Positions 56,755-64,000 of a stretch of 64,000 bases of DNA are shown piece after piece. The notes beneath the pieces are model-generated. The model saw only the letters and a program-made list of their open reading frames with translations, made no database searches and was not told where the DNA came from. The stretch spans positions 62,001-126,000 of the forward strand of contig CAWBHA010000003.1 in the NCBI GenBank assembly GCA_963788585.1. Direction: 5' to 3'. How positions within the stretch are numbered: position 1 is the first letter of the stretch; each line of letters opens with the position of its first letter. A program made the translations under genes and the position numbers. This DNA comes from Bog-473 sp963788585. Its GTDB lineage: Bacteria; Actinomycetota; Acidimicrobiia; Acidimicrobiales; RAAP-2.

Positions 56755-56775
56755 CATCTAGTCAACTAGATGAAT
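56752..56775. promoter_or_regulatory. Operator: perfect 11-bp inverted repeat overlapping the GntR start codon
   Basis: ATTCATCTAGT (56752-56762) and ACTAGATGAAT (56765-56775) are exact reverse complements with CA between. It overlaps the -10 region, the predicted start point and the ATG at 56770. This is the expected autoregulatory site of a YtrA-type GntR repressor. Confidence 0.75.
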
Positions 56776-57177
56776 GAGGTCCGCGTGATCGAGTTCCACC
56801 TGGACAGCCGCTCCGGCGTCTCCCCCTATCTCCAGATCGTCCAGCAGGTCCGGCAGGCCCTGCGCCTCGGCCTCCTGCACGAGGGCGACCAGTTGCCGAC
56901 GGTCAAGGAGGTCGTGGCCCAGCTGGCCATCAACCCCAACACCGTGCTCAAGGCCTACCGCGAGCTGGAGCACCAGGGCCTCGCCAGCGCCCGCCCGGGC
57001 GTGGGCACGTTCGTCACCGGGTCACTCGGTGGCGGGTCGATCGCCGCCCACGGCCCGCTGCGCCAGGCGCTGCAGCGCTGGATCACCAAAGCGCGGCGCG
57101 CCGGCCTGGACGACGAGAGCATCGAGGCGCTGTTCCGGGACTCCTTTCGCTCCGCCGCCGAGGAGGACATAGCGTGA
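56770..57177 (+). CDS. YtrA-subfamily GntR transcriptional repressor
   Basis: The 135-residue protein has the short GntR form: SGVSPYLQIVQQVRQALRLG, the winged helix-turn-helix with LPTVKEVVAQLAINPNTVLKAYRELEHQGL, and GVGTFV. No large ligand domain is present, as in YtrA regulators that control adjacent ABC exporters. The ATG lies inside the operator and has no ribosome binding site, so the mRNA may be near-leaderless. Its stop overlaps the GTG of the ATPase gene. Confidence 0.92.
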   Translation: MNEVRVIEFHLDSRSGVSPYLQIVQQVRQALRLGLLHEGDQLPTVKEVVAQLAINPNTVLKAYRELEHQGLASARPGVGTFVTGSLGGGSIAAHGPLRQALQRWITKARRAGLDDESIEALFRDSFRSAAEEDIA

Positions 57178-58094
57178 GCGCGGTCCTGAGCGCCCACGGA
57201 TTGGGCAAGCGCTACGGCCGCCGCTGGGCGCTCAGCGAGTGCGACCTCGACGTGCCGTCCGGGCACGTCGTCGGCCTGGTCGGGCCGAACGGCGCGGGCA
57301 AGACGACCTTGCTGCACCTCGCCGTGGGCCTGCTCACGCCGAGCGCCGGGTCCATCGACGTGCTGGGGAACCGGCCCAGCGACGACCCGGCGCAGCTGGC
57401 CCGCGTCGGCTTCGTCGCCCAGGACACGCCGACCTACGCGCGCTTGACGGTGGACGACCACCTCGCCCTCGGGGCGCACATGAACCCCGGTTGGGACGCC
57501 GACGTGGCGCGCCGGCGCATCGAGGATCTCGACCTCGACCCCGCGCAGCGGGCGGGAACGCTGTCGGGCGGCCAACGGGCCCAGTTGGCCCTCACTCTCG
57601 CCGTCGCCAAGCGGCCCGAGTTCCTCGTCCTCGACGAGCCGGTGGCCAGCCTCGACCCGCTGGCCCGACGCGAGTTCCTCCAGACCCTGATGGAGGTCGT
57701 GGCCGAACAGGGCGTCAGTGTGGTCCTGTCCTCCCACCTGGTCGCCGACCTCGAGCGGGTGTGTGACTACCTGGTGGTGCTCGTGGCGTCGCGGGTGCAG
57801 GTGGCCGGCGAGGTCGACGAGCTGCTGGCGTCGCACCACCGGCTCACCGGGCCGCGCCACGACGTCGACGCGCTGCCGGACGACCAGCACGTGATCGAGG
57901 AGAGTCACACCGACCGGCAGAGCACGCTGCTCGTGCGCTGCGACGGGCCGGTGCTCGATCCGTCGTGGACCGTCGAGCAGCTCGACCTCGAGGACCTCGT
58001 GCTGGCGTACATGGGCCAGGCGGGCGGTGGCACCCGGCGGCGGAGGAGCAGGGAGGCCGACGCCAAGGTCACGAGGTTGGACGTGGCCCGATGA
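57174..58094 (+). CDS. ABC transporter ATPase (YtrB-like)
   Basis: The 306-residue protein has Walker A GPNGAGKTTLL, the signature LSGGQRAQLAL, Walker B FLVLDEPVASLD and the switch His in VLSSHLVADLERV. A C-terminal domain of about 75 residues (DDQHVIEESHTDRQSTLLV) is typical of the export-type ATPases of YtrB/CcmA class. It overlaps the regulator by four bases and the permease by four bases (ATGA), so the three are translationally coupled. Confidence 0.93.
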   Translation: MSAVLSAHGLGKRYGRRWALSECDLDVPSGHVVGLVGPNGAGKTTLLHLAVGLLTPSAGSIDVLGNRPSDDPAQLARVGFVAQDTPTYARLTVDDHLALGAHMNPGWDADVARRRIEDLDLDPAQRAGTLSGGQRAQLALTLAVAKRPEFLVLDEPVASLDPLARREFLQTLMEVVAEQGVSVVLSSHLVADLERVCDYLVVLVASRVQVAGEVDELLASHHRLTGPRHDVDALPDDQHVIEESHTDRQSTLLVRCDGPVLDPSWTVEQLDLEDLVLAYMGQAGGGTRRRRSREADAKVTRLDVAR

Positions 58095-59191
58095 TCGCCT
58101 TCTCGTGGCGCCAGTTCCGCTCGCAGGCGACGGTCGGGCTCGCCGGGCTGGTGGTGATCGCCATCGTCCTGGCCGCCACCGGGCCCCATCTGGTCAACGT
58201 CTACGACACGGCGGTCGCCGCCTGTAAGGCGTCGGGCGGATTGAGCACGGCCTGCAACAACCCGGTCACGGCCACCGACAAGGGACTGCAGATCGCGGTC
58301 GTGGCGCTCGTCCTGGTCGTTCCCGCGCTCATCGGCATGTTCTGGGGCGCGCCGCTCATCGCCCACGAGCTCGAGACGGGGACGTTCCGGCTGGCCTGGA
58401 CGCAGAGCGTGAGCCGCCTGCGGTGGTTGTTCGTCAAGCTCGGCCTCGTCGGCCTGGCCAGCGTGGTCGCCGCCGGCGCGCTCGGCCTGATGGCGACCTG
58501 GTGGGCCAGCCCGATCGACAAGGTGAACCAGGACCGCTTCGGCCCGTCCAACTTCGCACTGCACGGGTTCGTGCCGGCCGGGTACGCGGTCTTCGCCTTC
58601 GCCCTCGCCGCCACCGTCGGGCTCATCCTGCGGCGTACGTTGCCGGCGATGGCGGTCACGCTGGCCGGCTTCATCGGCGCCCGCCTCGCCGTCACGTACT
58701 GGCTGCGGCCGCACTACATGAGCCCGCTCACCACCACCCTGCCGCTGACCCCGGCCGACGCCGGGTTCCAGCTCAACGGCCCGATCGGCGCACCGGGCGT
58801 GGCCTCGGTCACCGCGCAGTCGCCGGATCTCCCCAACGCCTGGGTGACCGGCGCCACCATCGCCGACAAGGCGGGCCGGGCCCCGACGTCGGCGTACGTC
58901 AAGCAGGCCTGCCCGGGGATGTTCAACGGACCTCCACCGGCGTTCGGCAAAGCCGCCGGAGGGGGCGGGGTCCTCGGCGGGACCAGTTCGGTGTCCCACG
59001 TGGCGCCCGGCGCGCAGAACGCGTTCACCCAGTGCCTCAACACGCTCAGCGCCAAGTACCACGAGGTCGTCACCTACCAGCCGGCGAACCGCTTCTGGAC
59101 GTTCCAGACCATCGAGACCGCGCTCTTCGTGCTGCTCGCGGTCGCGCTGGCCGGCGGCTGCGCCTGGTGGCTACGCCACCGCGTCAGCTGA
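58091..59191 (+). CDS. ABC transporter permease of the GntR-linked export system
   Basis: The ATG at 58091 overlaps the ATPase stop. The 366-residue protein has an N-terminal helix (VGLAGLVVIAIVLAATG), a group of about four helices from QIAVVALVLVVPALIGMFWG to MAVTLAGFIGARLAV, a long external loop with several Cys (about 215-330), and a final helix (ALFVLLAVALAGGCAWW). The APLIAHELETGTFRLAWTQSVSR segment is common in ABC-2-type permeases of this actinobacterial operon type. Together with the ATPase it probably exports a peptide, lipid or drug. Confidence 0.85.
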   Translation: MIAFSWRQFRSQATVGLAGLVVIAIVLAATGPHLVNVYDTAVAACKASGGLSTACNNPVTATDKGLQIAVVALVLVVPALIGMFWGAPLIAHELETGTFRLAWTQSVSRLRWLFVKLGLVGLASVVAAGALGLMATWWASPIDKVNQDRFGPSNFALHGFVPAGYAVFAFALAATVGLILRRTLPAMAVTLAGFIGARLAVTYWLRPHYMSPLTTTLPLTPADAGFQLNGPIGAPGVASVTAQSPDLPNAWVTGATIADKAGRAPTSAYVKQACPGMFNGPPPAFGKAAGGGGVLGGTSSVSHVAPGAQNAFTQCLNTLSAKYHEVVTYQPANRFWTFQTIETALFVLLAVALAGGCAWWLRHRVS

Positions 59192-59222
59192 AGGCGGACG
59201 GCACGGCCGCAACGTTCGGACC

Positions 59223-60020
59223 TCAGTGCTGGTGCAGCGGGCACCAGTAGGTGCTGCGCCCGCCCACGGCGGCGTGCCGGAGCAGGGTGCCGTCGCGGGG
59301 GCAGCGCCCGTCGGCGTGGCGCGCGTCCATCAGCTCGCCCATGTGGGAGCCCCCGCGGCGCGCCAGCTGGCGCAGCGTGCTCCGCAGTGTCGTGTGCAGG
59401 TGGCGCAGCTCGTCGCCGTGCAGTGGGGTGCGCCGCTCGGGATCGAGGTCGGCCCGCCAGAGGATCTCGTCGGCCAGGAGGTTCCCCACCCCGGCCAGAC
59501 GTTCCTGGTCCATGAGGCGGGCCTTGAGCGGTGCGGCGGCACCGTTTCGTCGCGGACCGGTCGCGAGGGCGGCCTCGAGCTCGAGGCGGGTGACGGTCAA
59601 GGCATCGGGCCCGAGCCGGTTTTCGTCCGGTGCCAGCTCGAGCGAGCCGAAGCGGCGCGGGTCGTGCAGGAGGAGCGAGCCGCCGTCGCCGAAGACGACG
59701 CGGGCACGCACCCACTTCTCCTCGAACACGCCCGGCCCGTAGCGGAGGCGGTCGAGGGCCTGTTGCCCGTCGACCACGATGCCCCCGGTCATCCCGAAGC
59801 GCACGCCGACGGTGGGGCCATCCGTGGTGTCGAGGAGGAGGAGCTTGCCCCGCCGACGCGCCGCGGCGAACGAGCGGCCGACCAGGGCCGCCCCGAGCCG
59901 CCGGGGTGTGGTGCCGCCACGGCCGTAGCGCGCGTCGACCATCCACACGCGGGCGATGTCGCGGTCCAGAGCCCGTTCGGCCAGAGCACGGTAGAGCTCG
60001 ACCTCGAGGATCTCGGGCAC
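59223..60020 (-). CDS. Fpg/Nei-family DNA glycosylase with variant zinc finger
   Basis: The 265-residue protein (GTG start) keeps the catalytic Pro2-Glu3 (MPEILEVE), a Lys in RRRGKLLLL, and the H2TH signature with LMDQERLAGVGNLLADEILWRA. The C-terminal finger reads C-x2-D-x16-C-x2-H (CPRD ... CPLH) in place of four Cys, with exact family spacing. The enzyme excises oxidised bases by beta/delta elimination. Which of Fpg or Nei it resembles more is unclear. It converges with the permease gene. Confidence 0.9.
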   Translation of the reverse strand: MPEILEVELYRALAERALDRDIARVWMVDARYGRGGTTPRRLGAALVGRSFAAARRRGKLLLLDTTDGPTVGVRFGMTGGIVVDGQQALDRLRYGPGVFEEKWVRARVVFGDGGSLLLHDPRRFGSLELAPDENRLGPDALTVTRLELEAALATGPRRNGAAAPLKARLMDQERLAGVGNLLADEILWRADLDPERRTPLHGDELRHLHTTLRSTLRQLARRGGSHMGELMDARHADGRCPRDGTLLRHAAVGGRSTYWCPLHQH

Positions 60021-60070
60021 CGGCGCACGGTATCGGACCGGTCCGGCCTCGCCGAATAGGGTGGGGCGCG

Positions 60071-61198
60071 ATGCCTCCCGAGAAGCCGCAATGGGCCGAG
60101 CTGTTCACCGAGGTCGTCACGTCCGGGCTCTGCACGGGTTGCTCGGCCTGCGTCATCGCCTGCCCGTACGACGTGCTCGGCTACGACGACAGCGATGGCG
60201 TCTACCGGCCCTTCCACGTGGACGCGGAGGGAGGCCCGGACAACTGCACCCACGGGCTCAAGGGCTGCACCCTGTGCACCCGGGCCTGCCCGCGCTTCCG
60301 CACGTGGGAGCCCGAGATCGAGACCCACCTCTTCGGCCGCGCCCGCACCGAGGACGAGGTCGCGGGGATCGCGCGCCGCACCGTGCTGGCCCGGGCCACC
60401 GACGCCGACATCCAGGGGGTGGGCCAGGACGGCGGCCTCGTGTCCGCGCTCCTCATCTGGGCCTTCGAGCACGAGGTGATCGACGCCGCCCTGGTGTCGG
60501 GGCTCGAGGGCGACGGCTCGACCTGGAAGGCGGTGCCGCAGGTCGCCCGGAACAGGGAGGACGTGCTGGCCACGGCCGGGTCGCGCTACACGTACTCGGC
60601 CAACCCCCTCGCCTACCCCGAGGCCATCGCGGGGGGTGCGGAGCGGATCGCCCTGGTGGGCATGGGTTGCCAGGCCTCGGCGCCACCCGTGATGCAGGCG
60701 CGCAAGGCCGGCAAGATCGCCCGGCGCTTCACGCTCTCCATCGGGCTGCTCTGCTCCAAGACCTTCGACGACGCCATCTTCCCCGAGCTCTTCGAGGCGA
60801 AGTACGGCCTGGCCCGCGCCGACATCGTCAAGATGAACATCAAGGGCGTCTTCCAGGTCTGGATGCGGGACGGCACCTACCACGAGGTTCCCCTGAAGGA
60901 GGCGCACGCGTGGACCCGCGAGGGCTGCACCAGCTGTCCCGACTTCGCCGCCGAGCACGCGGACATCTCGACCGGCGGCATCGGGGCCTTCGGCGACTGG
61001 ACGCTGACCCTGCTGCGCACCGAGAAGGGCGAGGCCCTGTTCGACGACATGGAGGCGGCCGGCGCGATCGAGACCCGCCCGATCGAGGACGACCCGGGCG
61101 CGGTGACGCTCCTGAACAAGTTGAGCCGGGTCAGCCGCAAGCGCTGGCCCGCCACGGCGGTGCCGATGCCGGGGCTCCTCCCCGCGCCCGCATCCTGA
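60071..61198 (+). CDS. Coenzyme F420 hydrogenase/dehydrogenase beta-subunit family protein
   Basis: The 375-residue protein has two 4Fe-4S motifs near the N-terminus (CTGCSACVIACP and CTLCTRACP). Next comes the FrhB-type domain with QDGGLVSALLIWAFE, GSRYTYSANPLAYPE and MGCQASAPPVMQARK. A further Cys pair lies in REGCTSCPDF followed by DISTGGIGAFGDW. Such proteins bind FAD and pass electrons to or from F420 or ferredoxin. No hydrogenase subunits are adjacent, so the electron partner is unknown. The PaaI-like gene starts seven bases later. Confidence 0.85.
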   Translation: MPPEKPQWAELFTEVVTSGLCTGCSACVIACPYDVLGYDDSDGVYRPFHVDAEGGPDNCTHGLKGCTLCTRACPRFRTWEPEIETHLFGRARTEDEVAGIARRTVLARATDADIQGVGQDGGLVSALLIWAFEHEVIDAALVSGLEGDGSTWKAVPQVARNREDVLATAGSRYTYSANPLAYPEAIAGGAERIALVGMGCQASAPPVMQARKAGKIARRFTLSIGLLCSKTFDDAIFPELFEAKYGLARADIVKMNIKGVFQVWMRDGTYHEVPLKEAHAWTREGCTSCPDFAAEHADISTGGIGAFGDWTLTLLRTEKGEALFDDMEAAGAIETRPIEDDPGAVTLLNKLSRVSRKRWPATAVPMPGLLPAPAS

Positions 61199-61205
61199 CA
61201 CCGCC

Positions 61206-61595
61206 GTGAGCGGCCCCCAGGCCGACGCGTTCGCAGCCCTCCTCGGTATCGACGTGCAGCGTCGCGGGCCCGGTCACACCGTCGCCCTCCTCGTGACTCG
61301 GGCCGAACACGCCAACCCGCACGGCACGGTGCACGGCGCGGTCTTCTATGCGGTCGCCGGCGCTGCCGTCGCCGCGGCCGCCAACGACGCCGAGCACTCG
61401 GGCATCATCTCGTCGGTCCTCGTGGAGTACCTCCAGCCCGCCGCCCTCGGGGACGAGCTCTACGCCGAGGTGCGCCGGGAGGTCACGACCGGGCGCGAGG
61501 ACATCTTCACGGGCACCGTGCGGCGCGGCGACGGCGGCGACCTGCTGGCGTGGGTGCGCGCCCGCGGCACGCACCGGGCCCGCGCCGAGGGCTGA
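61206..61595 (+). CDS. PaaI-type hotdog thioesterase
   Basis: The 129-residue protein (GTG start) has the PaaI pattern: ANPHGTVHGAVFYAVAGAAVAAAAN, SSVLVEYLQPAALGDELYAEVRRE, and a closing strand with DLLAWVRARGTH. The HG-x-V motif and central helix support acyl-CoA thioesterase activity; the usual helix Asp/Glu is replaced by Ala/Gly, so catalysis is uncertain. It sits directly after the F420-type gene and is probably co-transcribed. Confidence 0.8.
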   Translation: MSGPQADAFAALLGIDVQRRGPGHTVALLVTRAEHANPHGTVHGAVFYAVAGAAVAAAANDAEHSGIISSVLVEYLQPAALGDELYAEVRREVTTGREDIFTGTVRRGDGGDLLAWVRARGTHRARAEG

Positions 61596-61719
61596 CCCCG
61601 GCTGCACCCGGCCGACCCGTCGCAGATGACGGCCGGAGCGCGGGCAAGCCTCCCGTCATGGCCGAATCTGTGGGAATCACGTCATTGACGCCATCGGGCG
61701 AGACCGTCAGAGTGAGGCC

Positions 61720-62721
61720 GTGCGTGAACGTCGGGTGGTGATCGTCGCCTTCGAGGGCGTGCAGCCCCTCGACGTGGCCGGCCCGCACGAGGTCTTCGCC
61801 GGTGCGAGCCGCGCCGCGACCGCAGCGGGCCGGGCGGGCGGCTACCGGGTCGGCGTGGCGTCCCGCGCCGGCGGCACGGTGCGCTCCGAGAGCGGCCTCG
61901 AACTGGTGACGCACCCGCTCCCCGAGTTGGGTGCCGGCGCCGAGCGCATCGACACGCTGGTCCTGGCCGGCGGAGGCGGTGCCGAGCCTGCGGCCGCCGA
62001 CGAGGATCTCGTCGGCTGGATCCGCCGCGCCGCTCCCGGCTGCCGCCGCGTGGCGAGCGTGTGCTCGGGGGCCTTCGTCGCCGGCGCGGCCGGCTTGCTC
62101 CGGGGCCGGCGGGTCACGACGCACTGGGCGCGAGCGGACCAACTGCGCGCGGCCCATCCGGGACTCACGGTCGACCCGGACCCGATCTACATCCGCGACG
62201 GCAAGTACTGGTCGAGCGCCGGGGTCACGGCCGGCATCGACCTGTCCCTCGCGCTGGTCCAGGAGGACCTCGGGGTCGACGTGGCCCAGACGGTGGCGCG
62301 CTGGCTCGTGATGTTCCTGCACCGCCCGGGCGGGCAGACGCAGTTCGCGTCACCTGTGTGGGTCCCGCGCGCCGAGCGCTCGACGGTGCGCGCCGTGCAG
62401 ACCCTGGTCGAGGCCGCCCCCGGCGGCGACCACCGGGTGCCGGCCCTGGCCGGTGCGGCGGGCATGAGCGTCCGCCACTTCACCCGGGTCTTCACCGCCG
62501 AGGTCGGCGAGACGCCGAGCCGCTTCGTCGAGCGCACCCGGCTCGAGGCTGCCCGCCGCGAGTTGGAGGAGACGGGCGACACCCTCGACATCGTGGCGGC
62601 GCGCTGCGGGCTGGGCAGCGCGGAGACGCTCCGCCGGGTGGTGCAACGGCATCTCGGCGTGTCGCCCGATGCCTACCGCCGTCGCTTCCGTACCGTTCCG
62701 GCAGAGAGGACGCCCGCATGA
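61720..62721 (+). CDS. GlxA-type regulator: DJ-1/PfpI domain fused to AraC DNA-binding domain
   Basis: The 333-residue protein (GTG start) begins VVIVAFEGVQPLDVAGPHEVF, a DJ-1/PfpI domain, with the Cys elbow SVCSGAFVAGAAGLL. The C-terminal part has the two AraC helix-turn-helix units, ALAGAAGMSVRHFTRVF and LDIVAARCGLGSAETLRRVV. GlxA-like regulators respond to small metabolites through the DJ-1 domain. Its stop overlaps the ATG of a second DJ-1 gene, so it probably regulates that gene. Confidence 0.9.
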   Translation: MRERRVVIVAFEGVQPLDVAGPHEVFAGASRAATAAGRAGGYRVGVASRAGGTVRSESGLELVTHPLPELGAGAERIDTLVLAGGGGAEPAAADEDLVGWIRRAAPGCRRVASVCSGAFVAGAAGLLRGRRVTTHWARADQLRAAHPGLTVDPDPIYIRDGKYWSSAGVTAGIDLSLALVQEDLGVDVAQTVARWLVMFLHRPGGQTQFASPVWVPRAERSTVRAVQTLVEAAPGGDHRVPALAGAAGMSVRHFTRVFTAEVGETPSRFVERTRLEAARRELEETGDTLDIVAARCGLGSAETLRRVVQRHLGVSPDAYRRRFRTVPAERTPA

Positions 62722-63371
62722 CCGACGTACGTCTCCAGATCGCCGTCCCGCTGTTCGCGCGGTGCACCGCGCTCGATGCGGTCGGGCCCTACGAGGTCCT
62801 CCAGCGCATTCCGAACTTCGACGTGACCTTCATCGGACACCGGCGCGGCGAGGTGCGCAGCGAGAACGGGATGCTCGGTCTGATGGTGGACGCCACCTTC
62901 GAGGAGCTGCCGGAGCCAGACGTGATCGTCTTCCCCGGCGGGGTGGGCACGCGCCGGCTCGAGCACGACCAGCGGGTCCTCGGCTGGGTGCGCCACGCGC
63001 ACGCCGGCACCCGCTACACGACCTCGGTCTGCACGGGATCGTTGGTCCTCGCCGCCGCCGGCCTCCTACGGGACCGGGTCGCCACCACGCACTGGTCGTG
63101 TTACGGCGAGCTCGAGAAGCACGGTGTCGTGCCCACCCCTGCGCGTGTCGTCGAGCAGCTCGACGCACGCATCCTGACCGCGGCCGGGGTCTCGAGCGGC
63201 ATCGACATGGCGCTGCGGCTCACCGAGCTCCTCGTGGACCGCACGGCCGCACAGGCGGCGCAGCTGATGATCGAGTACGACCCCCGGCCCCACGTCGACT
63301 GTGGCTCGGTGGCGAAGTCCGACGACGCGGTCATGGCCCGCGTGATCGAGTACGCCGCACCGCGGGAATGA
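62718..63371 (+). CDS. DJ-1/PfpI-family protein
   Basis: The 217-residue protein starts at an ATGA overlap with the GlxA-type gene. It has IAVPLFARCTALDAVGPYEVL, VFPGGVGTRRLEHD and the nucleophile elbow TSVCTGSLVLAAAGLL with Cys. The architecture matches isonitrile hydratase-like and cyclohexyl-isocyanide hydratase-like members (GSLVL, THW, GVSSGIDMAL), so an isonitrile hydratase is possible. It resembles the N-terminal domain of its partner regulator. Confidence 0.85.
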   Translation: MTDVRLQIAVPLFARCTALDAVGPYEVLQRIPNFDVTFIGHRRGEVRSENGMLGLMVDATFEELPEPDVIVFPGGVGTRRLEHDQRVLGWVRHAHAGTRYTTSVCTGSLVLAAAGLLRDRVATTHWSCYGELEKHGVVPTPARVVEQLDARILTAAGVSSGIDMALRLTELLVDRTAAQAAQLMIEYDPRPHVDCGSVAKSDDAVMARVIEYAAPRE

Positions 63372-63420
63372 ACGCCGTGCACGAACAGCGGGGAAGGTGC
63401 GCCGCGCCGGCGGGCCGGGC

Positions 63421-64000
63421 TCAGTCGCCGCCGGCCCGCGCTGCGCAGGCGCCGGCCAACCGGCCGAAGATGGTGCTGTCGCCGATGGAGAGCCCGCTGG
63501 CATAGCCGAACGCGCAGACACCGGCCGTGGTCCGCCCGGCCGCGAACAGACCGGGGATGGCGTCGCCGGCCAGGTCGAGCACCTCACCGCCCACGGCCGT
63601 CTCCAGCCCGCCGAGCGTGAAGGGTGCGTACGGCGCCGGCCCGATGCGTAGGTCGACGGCGCCGATCGGCGCCACCAGCGGGCGCACCCACGCCGGCCCC
63701 TTGTGGAACAACGGGTCCTCCCCCGCCTCGGCATGACGGTTGTAGAGGTCGAGGGTCGCCTGGAGCGAGCCCACGGGCAGCCCGATCTCGGCCTCGAGCT
63801 GGGCCGGGGTCTCGCAGACCCAGCTCGCCGCCAGGCCCATCCAGTTGACCTCGTAGGTGGCCTCGTCGACGATGAGGTACACCTCGCCGTCCTGCTCGTA
63901 GAGCGCGGCCTGCCCGACCCGGCCCATGTAGGTGTCCTCGTTGATGAAGCGCTGCCCCTTTCCGTTGACGAGGATCCCGTGGATCAGCGTCCGCGGCGGC
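63421..64000 (-). CDS. FAD-binding oxidoreductase (KstD/fumarate reductase flavoprotein family), C-terminal part
   Basis: The gene runs off the right edge. The visible 193 residues include NGKGQRFINEDTYMGR, the fold's substrate-side segment, then the FAD-binding end LDLAGDAIPGLFAAGRTTAG and YASGLSIGDSTIFGRLAG. These match FAD_binding_2 enzymes such as 3-ketosteroid delta-1-dehydrogenase and fumarate reductase-like proteins. The N-terminal GxGxxG is outside the window. It converges with the DJ-1 gene. Confidence 0.85.
   Translation of the reverse strand, partial: PPRTLIHGILVNGKGQRFINEDTYMGRVGQAALYEQDGEVYLIVDEATYEVNWMGLAASWVCETPAQLEAEIGLPVGSLQATLDLYNRHAEAGEDPLFHKGPAWVRPLVAPIGAVDLRIGPAPYAPFTLGGLETAVGGEVLDLAGDAIPGLFAAGRTTAGVCAFGYASGLSIGDSTIFGRLAGACAARAGGD

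Noticed and set aside
61625..61659. Inverted repeat ATGACGG/CCGTCAT upstream of the GlxA-type gene
   Set aside because: Seven-base arms with a 21-base spacer are weak in this GC-rich context and not clearly placed relative to a promoter.

Overview
The window is about 68% GC and densely coded. It looks like a chromosomal piece of a Gram-positive actinobacterium, most probably in or near the class Acidimicrobiia. The grounds are a DUF3151 gene, an F420-hydrogenase beta-subunit family protein, actinobacterial TetR, GntR and PaaX-type regulators, Tat and lipoprotein signals, and two kinds of secreted repeat protein that I associate with that class (a 'GYWLVAADGG' repeat fused to a CHAP amidase, and a C-x5-C repeat lipoprotein). 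The taxonomic call is inference. No tRNA, rRNA, CRISPR array, IS element or prophage was seen.

Layout. 1-10 kb is an export and catabolism zone: the 3' end of a GH76 glycosidase, a lipoprotein D-Ala-D-Ala carboxypeptidase, a Tat-exported berberine-bridge-type flavoenzyme, a nitrilase operon with a ParB/Srx-like small protein that diverges from an orphan type-I solute-binding protein, a SnoaL-like protein and a Tat-exported GH27-like glycosidase. 9.8-15.3 kb is a nucleotide second-messenger cluster: a class III adenylate cyclase, a membrane PAS-PAS-GGDEF-EAL protein and a GAF-EAL phosphodiesterase, followed by a GHMP sugar kinase. 16.5-30.5 kb is a cell-surface island: a seven-repeat C-x5-C lipoprotein, a 2534-residue repeat adhesin (four Cys-rich repeats, a unique region, fourteen near-identical Ig-like repeats, three C-terminal Ig-like repeats), a polytopic GT-C-like membrane protein and a 924-residue DUF11 protein.

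30.9-44 kb holds housekeeping and lipid or acyl functions under local regulators: a TlyA-like methyltransferase, flavin reductase, AraC-VOC pair, TetR versus alpha/beta hydrolase with a visible operator, two hotdog thioesterases, DUF3151 plus a methyltransferase, an NHL-like secreted protein, a frameshifted PaaX-type regulator divergent from a fatty-acid desaturase with a probably leaderless promoter, DUF2461, and an ArsB-like transporter. 44-49.7 kb is a minus-strand run of CHAP protein, FmdB, AttH/CrtC-like protein, argS (with a frameshift), SDR and HSL-type esterase. 49.8-64 kb has acnA, a DEAD helicase/PIG-L/amidotransferase operon, bcp, a GAP-family membrane protein, a YtrA-type GntR-ABC export operon with an operator lying across its start codon, an Fpg/Nei glycosylase with a modified zinc site, an F420-type Fe-S protein with a thioesterase, a GlxA/DJ-1 pair and a truncated FAD oxidoreductase.

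No single locus is clearly a new system. The best candidates for novelty are the surface island with its unanchored giant adhesin and C-x5-C repeat lipoprotein beside a second-messenger cluster, and the nitrilase/ParB-like/solute-binding locus. Several single-base frameshifts (argS, the paaX-like gene) and one missing stop (HSL esterase) suggest that part of the window carries consensus errors; these are flagged.
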